Assembly: GCF_030651745.1 (NCBI RefSeq)
Contig: NZ_JAUSCC010000056.1
Span: 1-13,651, forward strand
Origin: Methylophaga sp.
Lineage (GTDB): Bacteria > Pseudomonadota > Gammaproteobacteria > Nitrosococcales > Methylophagaceae
Direction: 5' to 3'
DNA: 13,651 nucleotides
Shown in pieces: positions 1 through 10,891 of this stretch (the stretch's first letter is position 1; each line of letters begins with the position of its first letter). The notes below the pieces were generated by a model, which saw only the letters and a program-made list of their open reading frames with translations, ran no database searches and was not told the DNA's origin. The position numbers and the translations under genes are program-made.

Positions 1-25
1 AGCGCGCTCCTGACTGGCTTGCAAC

Positions 26-721
26 ATGACAAATTCAAAAACCCGCCTGCAATCTGTGATGAACTTCATCAAATTGGCAGAACAACGTGCCAACCGCCCT
101 GAAGGATCCGTTAAATTACTGGCGGTCAGTAAAACCTGGCCCGCCACCCAGCTTAGGGAATTAGCTGAAGCCGGACAATCGCGTTTTGGTGAAAACTATT
201 TACAGGAAGCATTGGAAAAAATCGCTGCATTAGAGGATTTGGCCTTGGAGTGGCATTTTATCGGGCCAGTACAATCCAACAAAACCCGGGAAATTGCTGC
301 AAACTTTGATTGGGTCGAAAGTGTTGACCGATTGAAAATTGCCCAACGTTTATCCGCTCAGCGACCAGCGCAAAAACCAGCGCTAAATATTTGTCTGCAA
401 GTGAATATTGACAACGAATCCAGCAAGGCGGGCGTACCGTCTGATAAATTAATGGAACTCGCCGCAGCGGTGAGTCAATTGGATAATCTTTGCTTGCGAG
501 GTTTAATGGTGATACCGGCAATTGCAGAAACCGAAGAACAGCAACTGGATGCTTTTGGACGAGCGCAGCATCTGTTTGGCAAGCTCAAATCAGCGCATCC
601 TGAGGTCGATACCTTATCTATGGGCATGTCCGCAGATATGCAAGCAGCCATTATTCAGGGCAGTACCATGGTCAGAATTGGCACCGCCTTGTTTGGCGAG
701 AGACATACACCCGACAAATAA
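26..721 (+). CDS. yggS: YggS/PLPBP-family pyridoxal phosphate homeostasis protein
   Basis: A cytosolic PLP-binding protein of the alanine-racemase-like TIM-barrel fold. It has no known enzyme activity and buffers or delivers PLP, with effects on amino-acid pools in E. coli. At 231 aa it has the usual family length. Visible landmarks are LLAVSKT (residues 31-37) with the PLP lysine at K36, the same number as in E. coli YggS, then FGENYLQEA (54-62), HFIGPVQSNK (77-86), LSMGMSADMQAAI (197-209) and VRIGTALFG (216-224) for phosphate binding. The start at 26 puts K36 in register with the family, and an in-frame TGA lies at 11-13, so little extension is possible. No good ribosome binding site is visible in the 25 upstream bases. 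It is first in a run with proC and yggT, a conserved proteobacterial arrangement. Confidence 0.96.
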   Translation: MTNSKTRLQSVMNFIKLAEQRANRPEGSVKLLAVSKTWPATQLRELAEAGQSRFGENYLQEALEKIAALEDLALEWHFIGPVQSNKTREIAANFDWVESVDRLKIAQRLSAQRPAQKPALNICLQVNIDNESSKAGVPSDKLMELAAAVSQLDNLCLRGLMVIPAIAETEEQQLDAFGRAQHLFGKLKSAHPEVDTLSMGMSADMQAAIIQGSTMVRIGTALFGERHTPDK

Positions 722-771
722 TAACCAGTACACTACACCGCTAACAGCATATCCCAATGGAGAAAGCGTAA

Positions 772-1608
772 ATGATACCTTGTAAGCTCGCCTTTATCGG
801 CGGTGGAAATATGGCGCGCAGTTTAATTGGTGGCTTAATCGCCAATGGAATGCCTGCCGAAAATATCCATGTCTCCGATACCCAGGTCACAACGCTTGAA
901 ACTCTGACCGCTCATTATCCGGTAAAAACCTTTAACAGCAATCAACAGGCCATTGAAGGTGTTGATGTAGTTATTCTCGCTGTCAAACCGCAGCATTTGC
1001 AGGATGTGGTACGAGAATTAAGCGCTGATTGGCAGCCGCATCAACTGATGATTTCAATTGCCGCGGGGATCCGAATCGATGATATCAGCCGTTGGCTAAG
1101 CAAAACCCCATCGTCCATTGTCCGTGCCATGCCCAATACTCCAGCTTTAGTTGAAGCCGGCGCGACGGCTTTATTTGCCAATGAACAGGTGACGCATAAA
1201 CAACATGAATTGGCCGAATCCATTTTGCGTGCCTGTGGTTTGGCTATCTGGCTGCAAGATGAAAAACATATGGATGCGGTAACGGCATTATCTGGCAGTG
1301 GCCCCGCTTATTTTTTTCTGGTGATGGAAGCAATGGAAAAAGCCGCCATCGAACTTGGGCTGCCGCAGGAAACTGCCAGATTGTTATGTTTGGAAACAGC
1401 ATTTGGAGCCGCTAAAATGGCGCTGGAAAGTGGTGAATCAGCAAGTACCTTGAGAAAACAAGTCACATCTCCAGGCGGCACCACTGAAAGAGCCATTCAT
1501 GAACTGGAAGATGGTGGTTTGCGTGGCTTATTTGAAAATGCTTTAGTTGCTGCAGCCCTGCGTGCACGCGAGCTGGCCAATGAATTGGGACAAGATCATC
1601 ATGCCTAA
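772..1608 (+). CDS. proC: Pyrroline-5-carboxylate reductase
   Basis: Catalyses the last step of proline synthesis, reduction of 1-pyrroline-5-carboxylate with NAD(P)H, in the cytosol. The protein is 278 aa, close to the usual 270-280. The N-terminal Rossmann motif is FIGGGNMA (8-15). MPNTPALV (120-127) and the C-terminal dimerisation domain follow, the latter with the P5CR signature SGSGPAYFFLVMEAMEK (174-190) and VTSPGGTTERAI (231-242). The start has a GGAG at 759-762, nine bases upstream. It lies 50 bases after yggS and its last 8 bases overlap yggT, which suggests co-transcription and coupling to yggT. No separate promoter is obvious in the 50-base gap. Confidence 0.97.
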   Translation: MIPCKLAFIGGGNMARSLIGGLIANGMPAENIHVSDTQVTTLETLTAHYPVKTFNSNQQAIEGVDVVILAVKPQHLQDVVRELSADWQPHQLMISIAAGIRIDDISRWLSKTPSSIVRAMPNTPALVEAGATALFANEQVTHKQHELAESILRACGLAIWLQDEKHMDAVTALSGSGPAYFFLVMEAMEKAAIELGLPQETARLLCLETAFGAAKMALESGESASTLRKQVTSPGGTTERAIHELEDGGLRGLFENALVAAALRARELANELGQDHHA

Positions 1609-2176
1609 CAGTTATTTTTCAAATCCTCTGATGTTTCTGATTGAAACCCTGTTCCAATTTTATATGTATATCGTTGCTGTACGTTTGCTGTTGCCCCTGA
1701 TTAGAACACCGTTCACTCATCCTTTAATACAAACCATTATTCGTATTACTGAACCGTTATGCGCACCGCTGCGCAGCTTCATGCCAAGCTCCCGGAAATT
1801 TGATTCGGCTGTGTTGCTGTTGTTGATTCTGGTCGCTCTGATCAAACTGACTTTATTGTTAAGTCTGGCAGGCGCTTGGCCAGCAATCACCGGACTGGTT
1901 TTACTCACAGCTGCTGAATTATTTTCCCTGTTTATCAGCTTGTTTACGGTCACCATAATTATCGAAGTTCTACTCAGCTGGCTGGCTCCGCAAGGTTATA
2001 ATCCGGTAGCCAGTCTGATTCAGGCAATTAATGCGCCTTTGCTTGAACCAGTACGCCGCAGAATGCCGTTACTGGGTGGCATTGATTTATCACCATTAGT
2101 GGTCATATTAGGATTACAGGTTCTGTCGATGCTGGTCATGCCGTTATTGCTCGGCCCCGTGTATCCCCAGTATTAA
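1601..2176 (+). CDS. yggT: YggT family integral membrane protein
   Basis: An inner-membrane protein of the YGGT family (two tandem YGGT domains), whose biochemical role is not settled; osmotic protection and envelope roles have been proposed for relatives. From the ATG at 1601 it is 191 aa, near the 188 aa of E. coli YggT. The reading frame is open further upstream to an ATG at 1547, but that adds 18 hydrophilic residues lying wholly within proC. The ATG at 1601, with GGGA at 1587-1590, is preferred. Hydrophobic segments are at about 11-33, 68-90, 96-128 and 162-185. The family repeat is visible twice, as ITEPLCAPLRSFMP (49-62) and INAPLLEPVRRRMP (143-156). It overlaps the proC end by 8 bases. 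Confidence 0.93.
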   Translation: MPNSYFSNPLMFLIETLFQFYMYIVAVRLLLPLIRTPFTHPLIQTIIRITEPLCAPLRSFMPSSRKFDSAVLLLLILVALIKLTLLLSLAGAWPAITGLVLLTAAELFSLFISLFTVTIIIEVLLSWLAPQGYNPVASLIQAINAPLLEPVRRRMPLLGGIDLSPLVVILGLQVLSMLVMPLLLGPVYPQY

Positions 2177-2200
2177 TTTTGTTATAGGACACAGTACATT

Positions 2201-3349
2201 ATGTCGGACTCCCTGCCAGCTGACTCAGTCGGATTGGTAATCCCTTCTCATTTGCATGTTGAAACGCCTCTGGATCTTGAATGTGGCCGGACGCTGTCAC
2301 AGTTTGATTTGATTTATGAAACCTATGGCCAGTTAAACGCCGATAAAAGTAATGCCGTGTTGATTTGCCATGCCTTGTCGGGGGATCACCATGCTGCCGG
2401 GTTTAATTCTCTGGAAGAACGCAAACCGGGTTGGTGGGACAGCGCAATTGGTCCTGGTAAAGCTATCGATACCAATCATTTTTTTGTGGTGTGCCCCAAT
2501 AATCTGGGCGGCTGTAAGGGTTCGTCCGGTCCGAATACGATTAATCCGGAAACCGGTAAATTATATGGACCTGACTTTCCAATTGTGACGGTAACGGATT
2601 GGGTGAAAAGTCAGGCGATTCTGGCGGACTCATTAGGTATTCAGAAATGGGCTGCAGTTGTCGGTGGCAGCCTGGGTGGGATGCAGGCTTTGTATTGGGC
2701 CATTTCATTACCGGAACGTGTTGCGCATGTTCTGGTCATTGCCGCGGCACCCAAATTATCAGCACAGAATATTGCCTTTAATGAAGTTGCCCGTACCGCT
2801 ATTAAATCTGATCCGGAATTTCACGAAGGTCGTTATCAGGAATTCAATACCGTTCCCCGCCAGGGCCTGGGCCTTGCCCGAATGCTGGGACATATCACCT
2901 ATCTTTCAGATGAAGCGATGGGTGAAAAGTTTGGTCGTGAACTGCGTAGTGGCAAAATTCAATACGGTTATGACGTGGAATTCCAGATCGAGAGTTATTT
3001 GCGTTATCAAAGCATCAGTTTTGTTGAGCGTTTTGATGCCAATACCTATCTTTTAATGACAAAGGCCTTGGATTATTTTGACCCGGCCAAGGAATTTAAT
3101 GACGATCTAACCCAGGCAGTTAAAGCGATTCAGGCCAAATCCTTAATCATTTCATTTACCAGTGACTGGCGTTTCTCACCTTTACGTTCATTGGAAATCG
3201 TCAACGCACTGCTCAGTGCCGGAAAGTCTGTAAGTTATGCCGAAATTGAGGCCACCCAAGGCCATGATGCTTTTTTAATGCCGATTCCGCGCTATATGGA
3301 AATCTTTGCCAGCTATATGCAGCAAGTTGCTAAAGAGGTAAATGGCTGA
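2201..3349 (+). CDS. metX: Homoserine O-acyltransferase MetX (probably O-succinyltransferase)
   Basis: An alpha/beta-hydrolase-fold enzyme that acylates homoserine at the first committed step of methionine synthesis. It is 382 aa, normal for the family. The nucleophile elbow is [10 protein letters not shown] with S157. The acid is D322 in FTSDWRFSP and the base is H355 in TQGHDAF, completing the triad. [12 protein letters not shown] (100-111) is the family loop. Many gammaproteobacterial MetX proteins use succinyl-CoA rather than acetyl-CoA, and an arginine two residues after the catalytic aspartate (R324 here) goes with the succinyl type as I recall it; the donor is therefore an inference. 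AGGA at 2186-2189 precedes the start. The 24-base gap after yggT shows no clear terminator, and the stop shares one base with the metW start. Confidence 0.95.
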   Translation: MSDSLPADSVGLVIPSHLHVETPLDLECGRTLSQFDLIYETYGQLNADKSNAVLICHALSGDHHAAGFNSLEERKPGWWDSAIGPGKAIDTNHFFVVCPNNLGGCKGSSGPNTINPETGKLYGPDFPIVTVTDWVKSQAILADSLGIQKWAAVVGGSLGGMQALYWAISLPERVAHVLVIAAAPKLSAQNIAFNEVARTAIKSDPEFHEGRYQEFNTVPRQGLGLARMLGHITYLSDEAMGEKFGRELRSGKIQYGYDVEFQIESYLRYQSISFVERFDANTYLLMTKALDYFDPAKEFNDDLTQAVKAIQAKSLIISFTSDWRFSPLRSLEIVNALLSAGKSVSYAEIEATQGHDAFLMPIPRYMEIFASYMQQVAKEVNG

Positions 3350-3951
3350 TGACATTACGCGTAGATTTACAAATTATCAGTGATTGGATCCCAGATAATT
3401 CTCATGTTTTGGATTTGGGATGTGGTAATGGCGCGCTGCTGAAGCATCTGCAACAACGCAACGTTACCGGTTATGGGCTGGAAATCGATAACAGCAAATT
3501 TACTGAATGTATCGAAAGTGGTGTGAATGTTATTCAGGCCGATCTGGATGTTGGGCTCGGTCAATTTGCTGATCAAAGTTTTGATTTTGTCATCCTGTCA
3601 CAAACCTTGCAGGCGGTGAAAAGACCGGATTTTCTATTAAGGGAAATCATGCGGGTGGGCAAGCAAGGCATTATCGGTTTTCCGAATTTCGGTCATTGGC
3701 AATGCCGTGTTCAACTGGGTTTGGGAGGCAAGATGCCGGTATCAAAGAACTTGCCCAATGCCTGGTTTGATACTCCAAACATTCATTTATGTACTTTGAA
3801 AGATTTTGAAAAAATTTGTGATCAATACGGTTTTAGCGTGGTCAACCGCAGCGTCGTCAATCACGAACATAAAGACACCCTCGGCATTCGTTTATTACCC
3901 AACCTGTTCGGACAAACTGCGGTTTATTTGATTCATAACGGAAACTCATGA
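3349..3951 (+). CDS. metW: MetW, methyltransferase-like methionine biosynthesis protein
   Basis: A 200-aa protein of the MetW family with a class I SAM-dependent methyltransferase fold. Motif I is VLDLGCGNG (20-28), followed by an acidic strand end at YGLEID (about 44-49) and [11 protein letters not shown] (about 79-89). The MetW signature region [14 protein letters not shown] lies at about 106-119. In Pseudomonas-type bacteria MetW works with MetX in homoserine acylation; no methyl acceptor is established. The start ATG overlaps the metX stop in TGATG, with GAGG at 3335-3338, so translation is probably coupled to metX. It overlaps pyrE by 4 bases (ATGA). Confidence 0.94.
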   Translation: MTLRVDLQIISDWIPDNSHVLDLGCGNGALLKHLQQRNVTGYGLEIDNSKFTECIESGVNVIQADLDVGLGQFADQSFDFVILSQTLQAVKRPDFLLREIMRVGKQGIIGFPNFGHWQCRVQLGLGGKMPVSKNLPNAWFDTPNIHLCTLKDFEKICDQYGFSVVNRSVVNHEHKDTLGIRLLPNLFGQTAVYLIHNGNS

Positions 3952-4595
3952 AAGATTATCAACACGACTTTATCGAATTTGCCCTGCAAACTGGGGTATT
4001 ACGTTTTGGCGAGTTCACCCTCAAATCCGGACGGATAAGTCCATATTTTTTTAACAGCGGTTTATTTAACAGCGGTGCTTCGCTGGCCCGTTTGGGCCGT
4101 TTTTATGCTCAGGCTATCAGCGAATCCACTCTTGACTATGACGTGTTGTTTGGACCTGCATACAAAGGCATTCCACTGGCGTCAACAACTGTAGTTGCAC
4201 TGGCTGATCAGCATAATCGTGATGTGCCCTATGTGTTTAACCGTAAAGAGAAAAAAGACCATGGCGAAGGCGGACAACTAGTTGGGGCTGAGCTGCAAGG
4301 TAAGGTGTTGATTATTGATGATGTGATTTCCGCCGGAACTTCAGTCGGTGAATCGGTTGATATTATCCGTGCTGCTGGGGCGAAGCCTGCGGGCGTTATC
4401 ATTGCCTTAGATCGACAGGAACGTGGACAAGGTGAGTTATCTGCCATACAACAGGTTGAACAGACACATCAAATCCCTGTCGTGAGCATTATCTGTTTGA
4501 ACGACTTACTCAGTTATCTGCAGGATAACCCCGAGCTGCAGCAACACTTACCTTCCGTTAAAGCTTATCGTGAACAATACGGGGTCTCGGGCTAA
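3948..4595 (+). CDS. pyrE: Orotate phosphoribosyltransferase
   Basis: Joins orotate to PRPP to give orotidine monophosphate in pyrimidine synthesis, as a cytosolic dimer. It is 215 aa against 213 in E. coli PyrE. The N-terminal [12 protein letters not shown] (25-36) is the orotate-side motif. The flexible catalytic loop [12 protein letters not shown] (98-109) carries the conserved R, K and H residues. The PRPP-binding motif is [13 protein letters not shown] (120-132). The start overlaps the metW stop in ATGA, with a GGAA just upstream, so it is probably coupled to metW. Placing pyrE behind metXW is less usual than its common partners rph or crc. Its stop overlaps the tail of the opposing transporter gene by 4 bases. 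Confidence 0.96.
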   Translation: MKDYQHDFIEFALQTGVLRFGEFTLKSGRISPYFFNSGLFNSGASLARLGRFYAQAISESTLDYDVLFGPAYKGIPLASTTVVALADQHNRDVPYVFNRKEKKDHGEGGQLVGAELQGKVLIIDDVISAGTSVGESVDIIRAAGAKPAGVIIALDRQERGQGELSAIQQVEQTHQIPVVSIICLNDLLSYLQDNPELQQHLPSVKAYREQYGVSG

Positions 4596-5353
4596 ATAGG
4601 CCCCCAAATCAATCTGACTGCAATTAACAAAGTGACAATTTCAAAGCTGCGTTTGATCCAGCGATTACCCCAACGCAGTGCCAAATGCGATCCGAGATAA
4701 CCGCCTAAAAAAGATCCCAGTAACAAAGCTGGCAACCAATCCCAGCGGATCTCACCCAGAATACCCAAGGTAATCGCACCGGCCCCATTCCAGAAGACTC
4801 CAACTAAAATCAGCGTGTACGCCACTGCACGCTGGTAATCCATACCAAACCACAATATCAACCAAAGGGTGACAAACAATCCGGTTCCGGAAGTCAGCGA
4901 ACCGTTAAGGATCCCTAAAAAGAATAAGACTACCGCCCCCAATAGATAGCCGCGTCGTTCGCGGTGCACCGGTAAATAAATTTGTCCTAAAGCCGGCTTG
5001 AATAACGAATAAATTCCCAGTGAACCGGTTAATACTCCCAAGGCAATCTCTGCAATTCTGTCTGGCACCAATAGAATCACACTACCGCCAATCACTACGC
5101 CTGGCAGCCCAGCCACCAGCAGTAATAATACAAACTGCCGTTCCAGCCGACTGGTAGAGATATAACGTAAAGCGGCACCTAATCCCAGAGCGACACTGGC
5201 CACTTTATGCGTTGCCAGGGCTACAGAAAATGTTAATCCGAGAAAAATCAGTACAGGAAACTGGATTAAGCCCGCACCGCCACCACTTAATGCCGAAAAA
5301 GTATTTGCCAGCAAAGAAATAACAAACAGAATAAAATGTTCAACAAAGCTCAA
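4592..5353 (-). CDS. TSUP (TauE/SafE) family membrane transporter, probable anion exporter
   Basis: An inner-membrane protein of the TSUP family (TauE/SafE, formerly DUF81), whose members move sulfite, sulfonates or other small sulfur or organic anions. The substrate here cannot be read from the sequence. It is 253 aa, almost wholly hydrophobic, with about eight predicted helices. The two-fold repeat typical of the family shows as [20 protein letters not shown] (20-39) and [17 protein letters not shown] (150-166). [18 protein letters not shown] (217-234) is the usual C-terminal block. The best start is a TTG at 5353, behind a purine-rich GAGAG about ten bases upstream; an in-frame TGA lies twelve codons before it and no ATG is available. 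The TTG may limit translation. It is divergent from the DUF4124 gene and convergent with pyrE. Confidence 0.87.
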   Translation of the reverse strand: MSFVEHFILFVISLLANTFSALSGGGAGLIQFPVLIFLGLTFSVALATHKVASVALGLGAALRYISTSRLERQFVLLLLVAGLPGVVIGGSVILLVPDRIAEIALGVLTGSLGIYSLFKPALGQIYLPVHRERRGYLLGAVVLFFLGILNGSLTSGTGLFVTLWLILWFGMDYQRAVAYTLILVGVFWNGAGAITLGILGEIRWDWLPALLLGSFLGGYLGSHLALRWGNRWIKRSFEIVTLLIAVRLIWGPI

Positions 5354-5380
5354 ATTAACAAGGCTCTCTGGGAAATAAGA
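5354..5380. promoter_or_regulatory. Very short divergent intergenic region
   Basis: Only 27 bases separate the TTG start of the transporter gene from the preferred ATG of the DUF4124 gene, so each promoter must lie partly inside the other gene. A weak plus-strand candidate is TAAAAT at 5332-5337, or CAGAAT at 5327-5332 with TTGCCA at 5305-5310 (spacing 16). A weak minus-strand candidate is TATAAG at 5434-5429 with TTGTGC at 5458-5453 (spacing 18). None is close to consensus in both boxes. Confidence 0.35.
5370..5373 (+). promoter_or_regulatory. Ribosome binding site deciding the DUF4124 gene start
   Basis: GGGA lies seven bases before the ATG at 5381. The upstream in-frame ATG at 5336 has no comparable purine-rich site, and using it would spoil the signal peptide. 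Confidence 0.6.
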
Positions 5381-6049
5381 ATGATTTCAATACGCTTTGT
5401 AATGGCGTCGCTGCTAAGTGCAACTTTGCTTATAACGACCAGTGTATCAGCGGCACAACTGTACCGTTTTACTGATGAAAATGGTATTCCAACCATAAGT
5501 AAAACCTTGCCGCCAGAAGTTGCCCAGCAAGGTTACGATATTCTTGATGAGAAATCGATGCGAGTAATTCAGCGGGTACCACCGGCTCTCACTGAAGCGC
5601 AAATTATTGAGCGTGATAAGCAAAGAATACTGGATTTAGAAGCGCAGAAACAGGCCGAGCAGGCCGCCAAAATGGCGGCGGAAGAACGTCGTAAACGCGC
5701 CATTTACGATCATAACTTACTGTCGGCCTATCAATCCGAACAGGATTTAATAAATGAGCGCGACAAAGATCTGCTTTATCGTGAAAAACGTCTTGAAGTG
5801 TTGAACAGCAAACGTAAAGGATTACAGCAGCGTTTGCAGCAAGCCCAACGGCAAGCGGCGGATAATGAATTAAGCGGCGTTGGCCTTAGTGACAACTTAA
5901 AAAGTCGCCTGCAGGCTGCGCAGCAGGAATTAGATAACAATCAATCCAGCATTGAACAATTACAAACAGAAATTACCACGCTCAATAAACAATATGAGTT
6001 GGATTTACAGCGCCTGCGCGAACTATTAGGTTCGTCAGCTATAGATTAA
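5381..6049 (+). CDS. Secreted DUF4124-domain coiled-coil protein of unknown function
   Basis: A predicted exported protein, 222 aa from the ATG at 5381. That start has GGGA at 5370-5373, seven bases upstream, and yields a clean signal peptide: [10 protein letters not shown], a hydrophobic core, and a likely cleavage after VSA at residue 24. An upstream in-frame ATG at 5336 would add 15 residues, bury the signal and run into the divergent gene, so I reject it. Residues 25-65 fit DUF4124 ([20 protein letters not shown]), a short domain of proteobacterial periplasmic proteins with no settled role. Residues 72-216 are a long, highly charged, Q/E/K/R-rich helix with heptad-like spacing, probably a coiled coil. 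No catalytic motif is seen. Its stop overlaps the hisC stop by 4 bases. Confidence 0.85.
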   Translation: MISIRFVMASLLSATLLITTSVSAAQLYRFTDENGIPTISKTLPPEVAQQGYDILDEKSMRVIQRVPPALTEAQIIERDKQRILDLEAQKQAEQAAKMAAEERRKRAIYDHNLLSAYQSEQDLINERDKDLLYREKRLEVLNSKRKGLQQRLQQAQRQAADNELSGVGLSDNLKSRLQAAQQELDNNQSSIEQLQTEITTLNKQYELDLQRLRELLGSSAID

Positions 6050-7101
6050 ACCAGCAAATCCAGCTGACTCATTAACAGCTGATTTTCCGTATGGTTACCA
6101 ATACTGATACGTAAAAACTGATCTATTCGCGGCTTTTTAAAATGACGAACAATTACGCCTTTTTCGCGTAATCCAGCAGCCAAAGTAGCAGCATCATGCT
6201 GCGGATGACGGGCAAAAACAAAATTTGCTGCCGAGGGCAAAACCTCAAAACCCAATTCCTGTAACGATTGCGTCAGCCATTCACGCTCAGTAATCACTTG
6301 CTGCTGACATTGTTTAAAGTAAGCTTCATCCTGATAAGCGGCCACGCCGGCGGCAATCGCCAGACTATCAAGCGGATAGGAATTAAAACTGTCTTTAACT
6401 CTGACCAATGCTTCAATCAACTCTGGATGCCCGATAGCAAAACCAATACGCATACCGGCCAGCGAGCGCGATTTGGATAAGGTTTGAGTGACCAGCAAAT
6501 TGGGGAAGCGTTGGGTTAACGGAATCGCTGTTTCACCACCAAAATCAATATAGGCTTCATCAATAACCACCACCGAGTCACGGTTCATTTCCACCAGACG
6601 ACGGATATCATCCAAAGACAGCAAACAGCCGGTGGGGGCATTGGGATTGGGCAGAATAATGCCGCCATTATCGCGCTCATAATCGGTGATATCGATTTCA
6701 AAGTCGGCATTTAACGGCACTAACACTGACTCTATGTCGTAGAGCTGACAATACACAGGATAAAAACTGTAAGTGACATCAGGAAATAACACCGGTTTGC
6801 CATGCTTGAACAAAGCATTAAACACATGTGCCAATACTTCATCTGAGCCATTTCCGACAAATACGCATTCCGCAGGAACATTATGGTAATCGGCAATCAC
6901 CTGTTTGAGCGGACCACCATCAGGAACCGGATACAAACGTAACCGTTCGGTAGTGGCCATACGGATAGCCTCCAACACTTTTGGTGAAGGACCAAACGGA
7001 TTTTCGTTGGTATTGAGCTTAACCAGATTATGGCCGCGAGGCTGTTCTCCCGGCACATAAGGTTCTAATGAATGAACAAAATCACTCCAGAAGCGGCTCA
7101 T
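6046..7101 (-). CDS. hisC: Histidinol-phosphate aminotransferase
   Basis: A PLP enzyme of fold type I, class II aminotransferase. It converts imidazole-acetol phosphate to histidinol phosphate with glutamate in histidine synthesis. It is 351 aa, the usual length. Landmarks are [12 protein letters not shown] (29-40), GNGSDEVL (83-90), NPNAPTG (152-158), DEAYIDF (181-187) with the PLP-contacting D181 and Y184, [15 protein letters not shown] (207-221) with the Schiff-base lysine K210 and R218, and LRISIG (330-335) with the carboxylate-binding arginine. AGGA six bases before the ATG is a good ribosome binding site. The start shares one base with the hisD stop (TAATG). It is last in the operon, and its stop overlaps the opposing DUF4124 gene. 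Confidence 0.97.
   Translation of the reverse strand: MSRFWSDFVHSLEPYVPGEQPRGHNLVKLNTNENPFGPSPKVLEAIRMATTERLRLYPVPDGGPLKQVIADYHNVPAECVFVGNGSDEVLAHVFNALFKHGKPVLFPDVTYSFYPVYCQLYDIESVLVPLNADFEIDITDYERDNGGIILPNPNAPTGCLLSLDDIRRLVEMNRDSVVVIDEAYIDFGGETAIPLTQRFPNLLVTQTLSKSRSLAGMRIGFAIGHPELIEALVRVKDSFNSYPLDSLAIAAGVAAYQDEAYFKQCQQQVITEREWLTQSLQELGFEVLPSAANFVFARHPQHDAATLAAGLREKGVIVRHFKKPRIDQFLRISIGNHTENQLLMSQLDLLV
6061..6087 (+). terminator. Weak possible terminator hairpin inside the hisC 3' end
   Basis: CAGCTG at 6061-6066 and again at 6076-6081 can pair as a 6-bp stem around a 9-base loop, followed by ATTTTCC. This could end plus-strand transcripts from the DUF4124 gene, but the stem is short and the T-run is only four bases. 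GTCAGCT at 6034-6040 can pair instead with AGCTGAC at 6062-6068. Confidence 0.2.
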
Positions 7102-8401
7102 TATTTTTCCTGTAAACGATACTCGGCGCTGCGTGCATGTGCTGTCAGACTTTCTCCACGCGCCAGCACCGATGCAATCTTACCCAGACTTTGTGCACCT
7201 TGCGATGACACCTGAATCAAGCTGGAACGTTTTTGAAAATCATATACACCTAAAGGCGAACTGAAACGCGCTGTGCGTGAAGTCGGCAATACGTGATTTG
7301 GTCCAGCACAATAATCCCCTAATGCTTCAGGAGTATGACGGCCCATAAAAATCGCACCGGCATGGCGGATTTGTTTGGCCATTTCCATGGGCTCTTCAAC
7401 TGACAATTCCAAATGTTCAGGCGCAATGTAATTACACACTTCAACCGCCTGCTGCATATCGTCGACCAGGATCATTGCGCCACGATTTTTCAGCGAGGTT
7501 TCAATAATCGCTTTGCGTTCCATTGTAGGCAGCAAACGGGCAACCGATTCTTTAACCTGCTGCAAAAATTCTGCGTCAGGTGATATCAGGATCGATTGAG
7601 CGTCTTCATCATGTTCGGCCTGTGAAAACAGATCCATGGCAATCCAGTCTGGATCAGTTTTACCATCACAAATCACCAGAATTTCAGATGGCCCGGCAAT
7701 CATATCGATACCGACAGTGCCAAACACCATGCCTTTGGCAGTGGCGACAAAAATATTACCCGGTCCAACAATTTTATCAACCTGTGGAATGGTTTCGGTG
7801 CCATAAGCCAATGCGGCAACAGCCTGTGCTCCGCCAATAGCAAAAATACGATCCACACCGGCAATTGCAGCTGCAGCAAGCACCAGATCATTCACTTCAT
7901 CATCCGGTGTCGGTACCACCATGATCAATTCCTGCACTCCTGCGACTTTGGCTGGAATGGCATTCATCAACACTGATGAAGGATAGGCAGCTTTTCCACC
8001 TGGCACATATAAACCGGCACGATCCAATGGTGTGACTTGTTGACCCAACAAGGTTCCATCAGCTTCAGTGTAATGCCAGGATTCCTGCTTTTGATGTTCG
8101 TGATAACGACGCACACGTTCAGCTGCTTGTTCCAGTGCTTCGCGCTGGGCAGCAGGAATAGATTCCAATGCAGCTGCAGCACGAACCAGAGGTATTTCCA
8201 GTTCCGCCATAGCGGTTGCTTTAACACGATCAAAACGTTGGCTGTACTCAACTACTGCTTGATCACCGCGTTGTTTTACATCCGCCAGGATATTTCTGAC
8301 AGTTTCGGTAATGGCCGCATCAGAAACCCCTTCCCAGGCCAATAGCTCGGAGAGCTTGGGCCAGAAATCGGCTTGCTGAAAATTCAATTCACTCATTAGG
8401 T

Positions 8402-8405
<4 letters not shown>
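7101..8405 (-). CDS. hisD: Histidinol dehydrogenase
   Basis: A zinc- and NAD-dependent enzyme carrying out the last two oxidations of histidine synthesis, histidinol to histidine, as a cytosolic dimer. It is 434 aa, as in E. coli. [18 protein letters not shown] (131-148), [15 protein letters not shown] (189-203) and KIVGPGN (211-217) are family blocks. The zinc ligands are Q262 and H265 in SQAEHDE, D364 in [15 protein letters not shown], and H423. The general base pair E330/H331 sits in APEHLEL. The ATG at 8405 overlaps the hisG stop in ATGA, which favours it over the ATG three codons later. The stop shares a base with the hisC start. Confidence 0.97.
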
Positions 8406-10576
<2,171 letters not shown>

Positions 10577-10597
10577 GTTTCACCACTTTTAAAAAAT

Positions 10598-10891
10598 TTA
10601 TTGCAGAGGAAGAAGTTCTTCCAAGCCGCTTGCTTCAGCCATCGCTAGCATTTGTGCAGGCATATTAAAATAACGAATCGTTTTATTTAATTGCTGTGCC
10701 TGACGCATCCATTCAATCAGTAATGCCAGGCCAGCACTATCGCTGTGGGTAACTTCACCGAGATCTACATCAAGAAGAGCTGCTTCAGCAAACAGCTCTT
10801 TTGTCATATCGATGCCGCTAACTGCCGTATCAAAAGATAGCTCTCCGGAGACCAGAATGCGTTTTGACGTTTCATCAAAAGTCAGCTTCAT
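10598..10891 (-). CDS. mlaB: MlaB, STAS-domain subunit of the Mla phospholipid ABC complex
   Basis: A 97-aa cytoplasmic STAS-domain protein that binds the MlaF ATPase and is needed for assembly and activity of MlaFEDB. The STAS core is seen as ILVSGELSFDTA (12-23), LDVDLGEVTHSDSAGLALLI (40-59) and the C-terminal MLAMAEASGLEELLPL. S52 in HSDSAGLA occupies the place of the functional threonine T52 of E. coli MlaB; serine there is a conservative change. The start shares one base with the mlaC stop (TAATG), so coupling is likely, with only a weak AGAG site. Confidence 0.92.
   Translation of the reverse strand: MKLTFDETSKRILVSGELSFDTAVSGIDMTKELFAEAALLDVDLGEVTHSDSAGLALLIEWMRQAQQLNKTIRYFNMPAQMLAMAEASGLEELLPLQ

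Noticed and set aside
1547..1600. Upstream start for yggT at 1547
   Set aside because: The added residues are a shifted-frame reading of proC, and the ATG at 1601 gives the normal family length.
2658..3056. Plus-strand open frame of 132 codons within metX
   Set aside because: It sits inside metX in another frame and holds no recognisable motif, while metX is intact.
4581..4605. GC-rich hairpin at the pyrE/TSUP junction (GGGC at 4589-4592 with GCCC at 4600-4603)
   Set aside because: The stem is only four base pairs and no T-run follows on either strand, so it is not a credible intrinsic terminator.
6019..6034. Inverted repeat CGAAC/GTTCG near the end of the DUF4124 gene
   Set aside because: A five-base stem inside coding sequence with no T-run; likely incidental.
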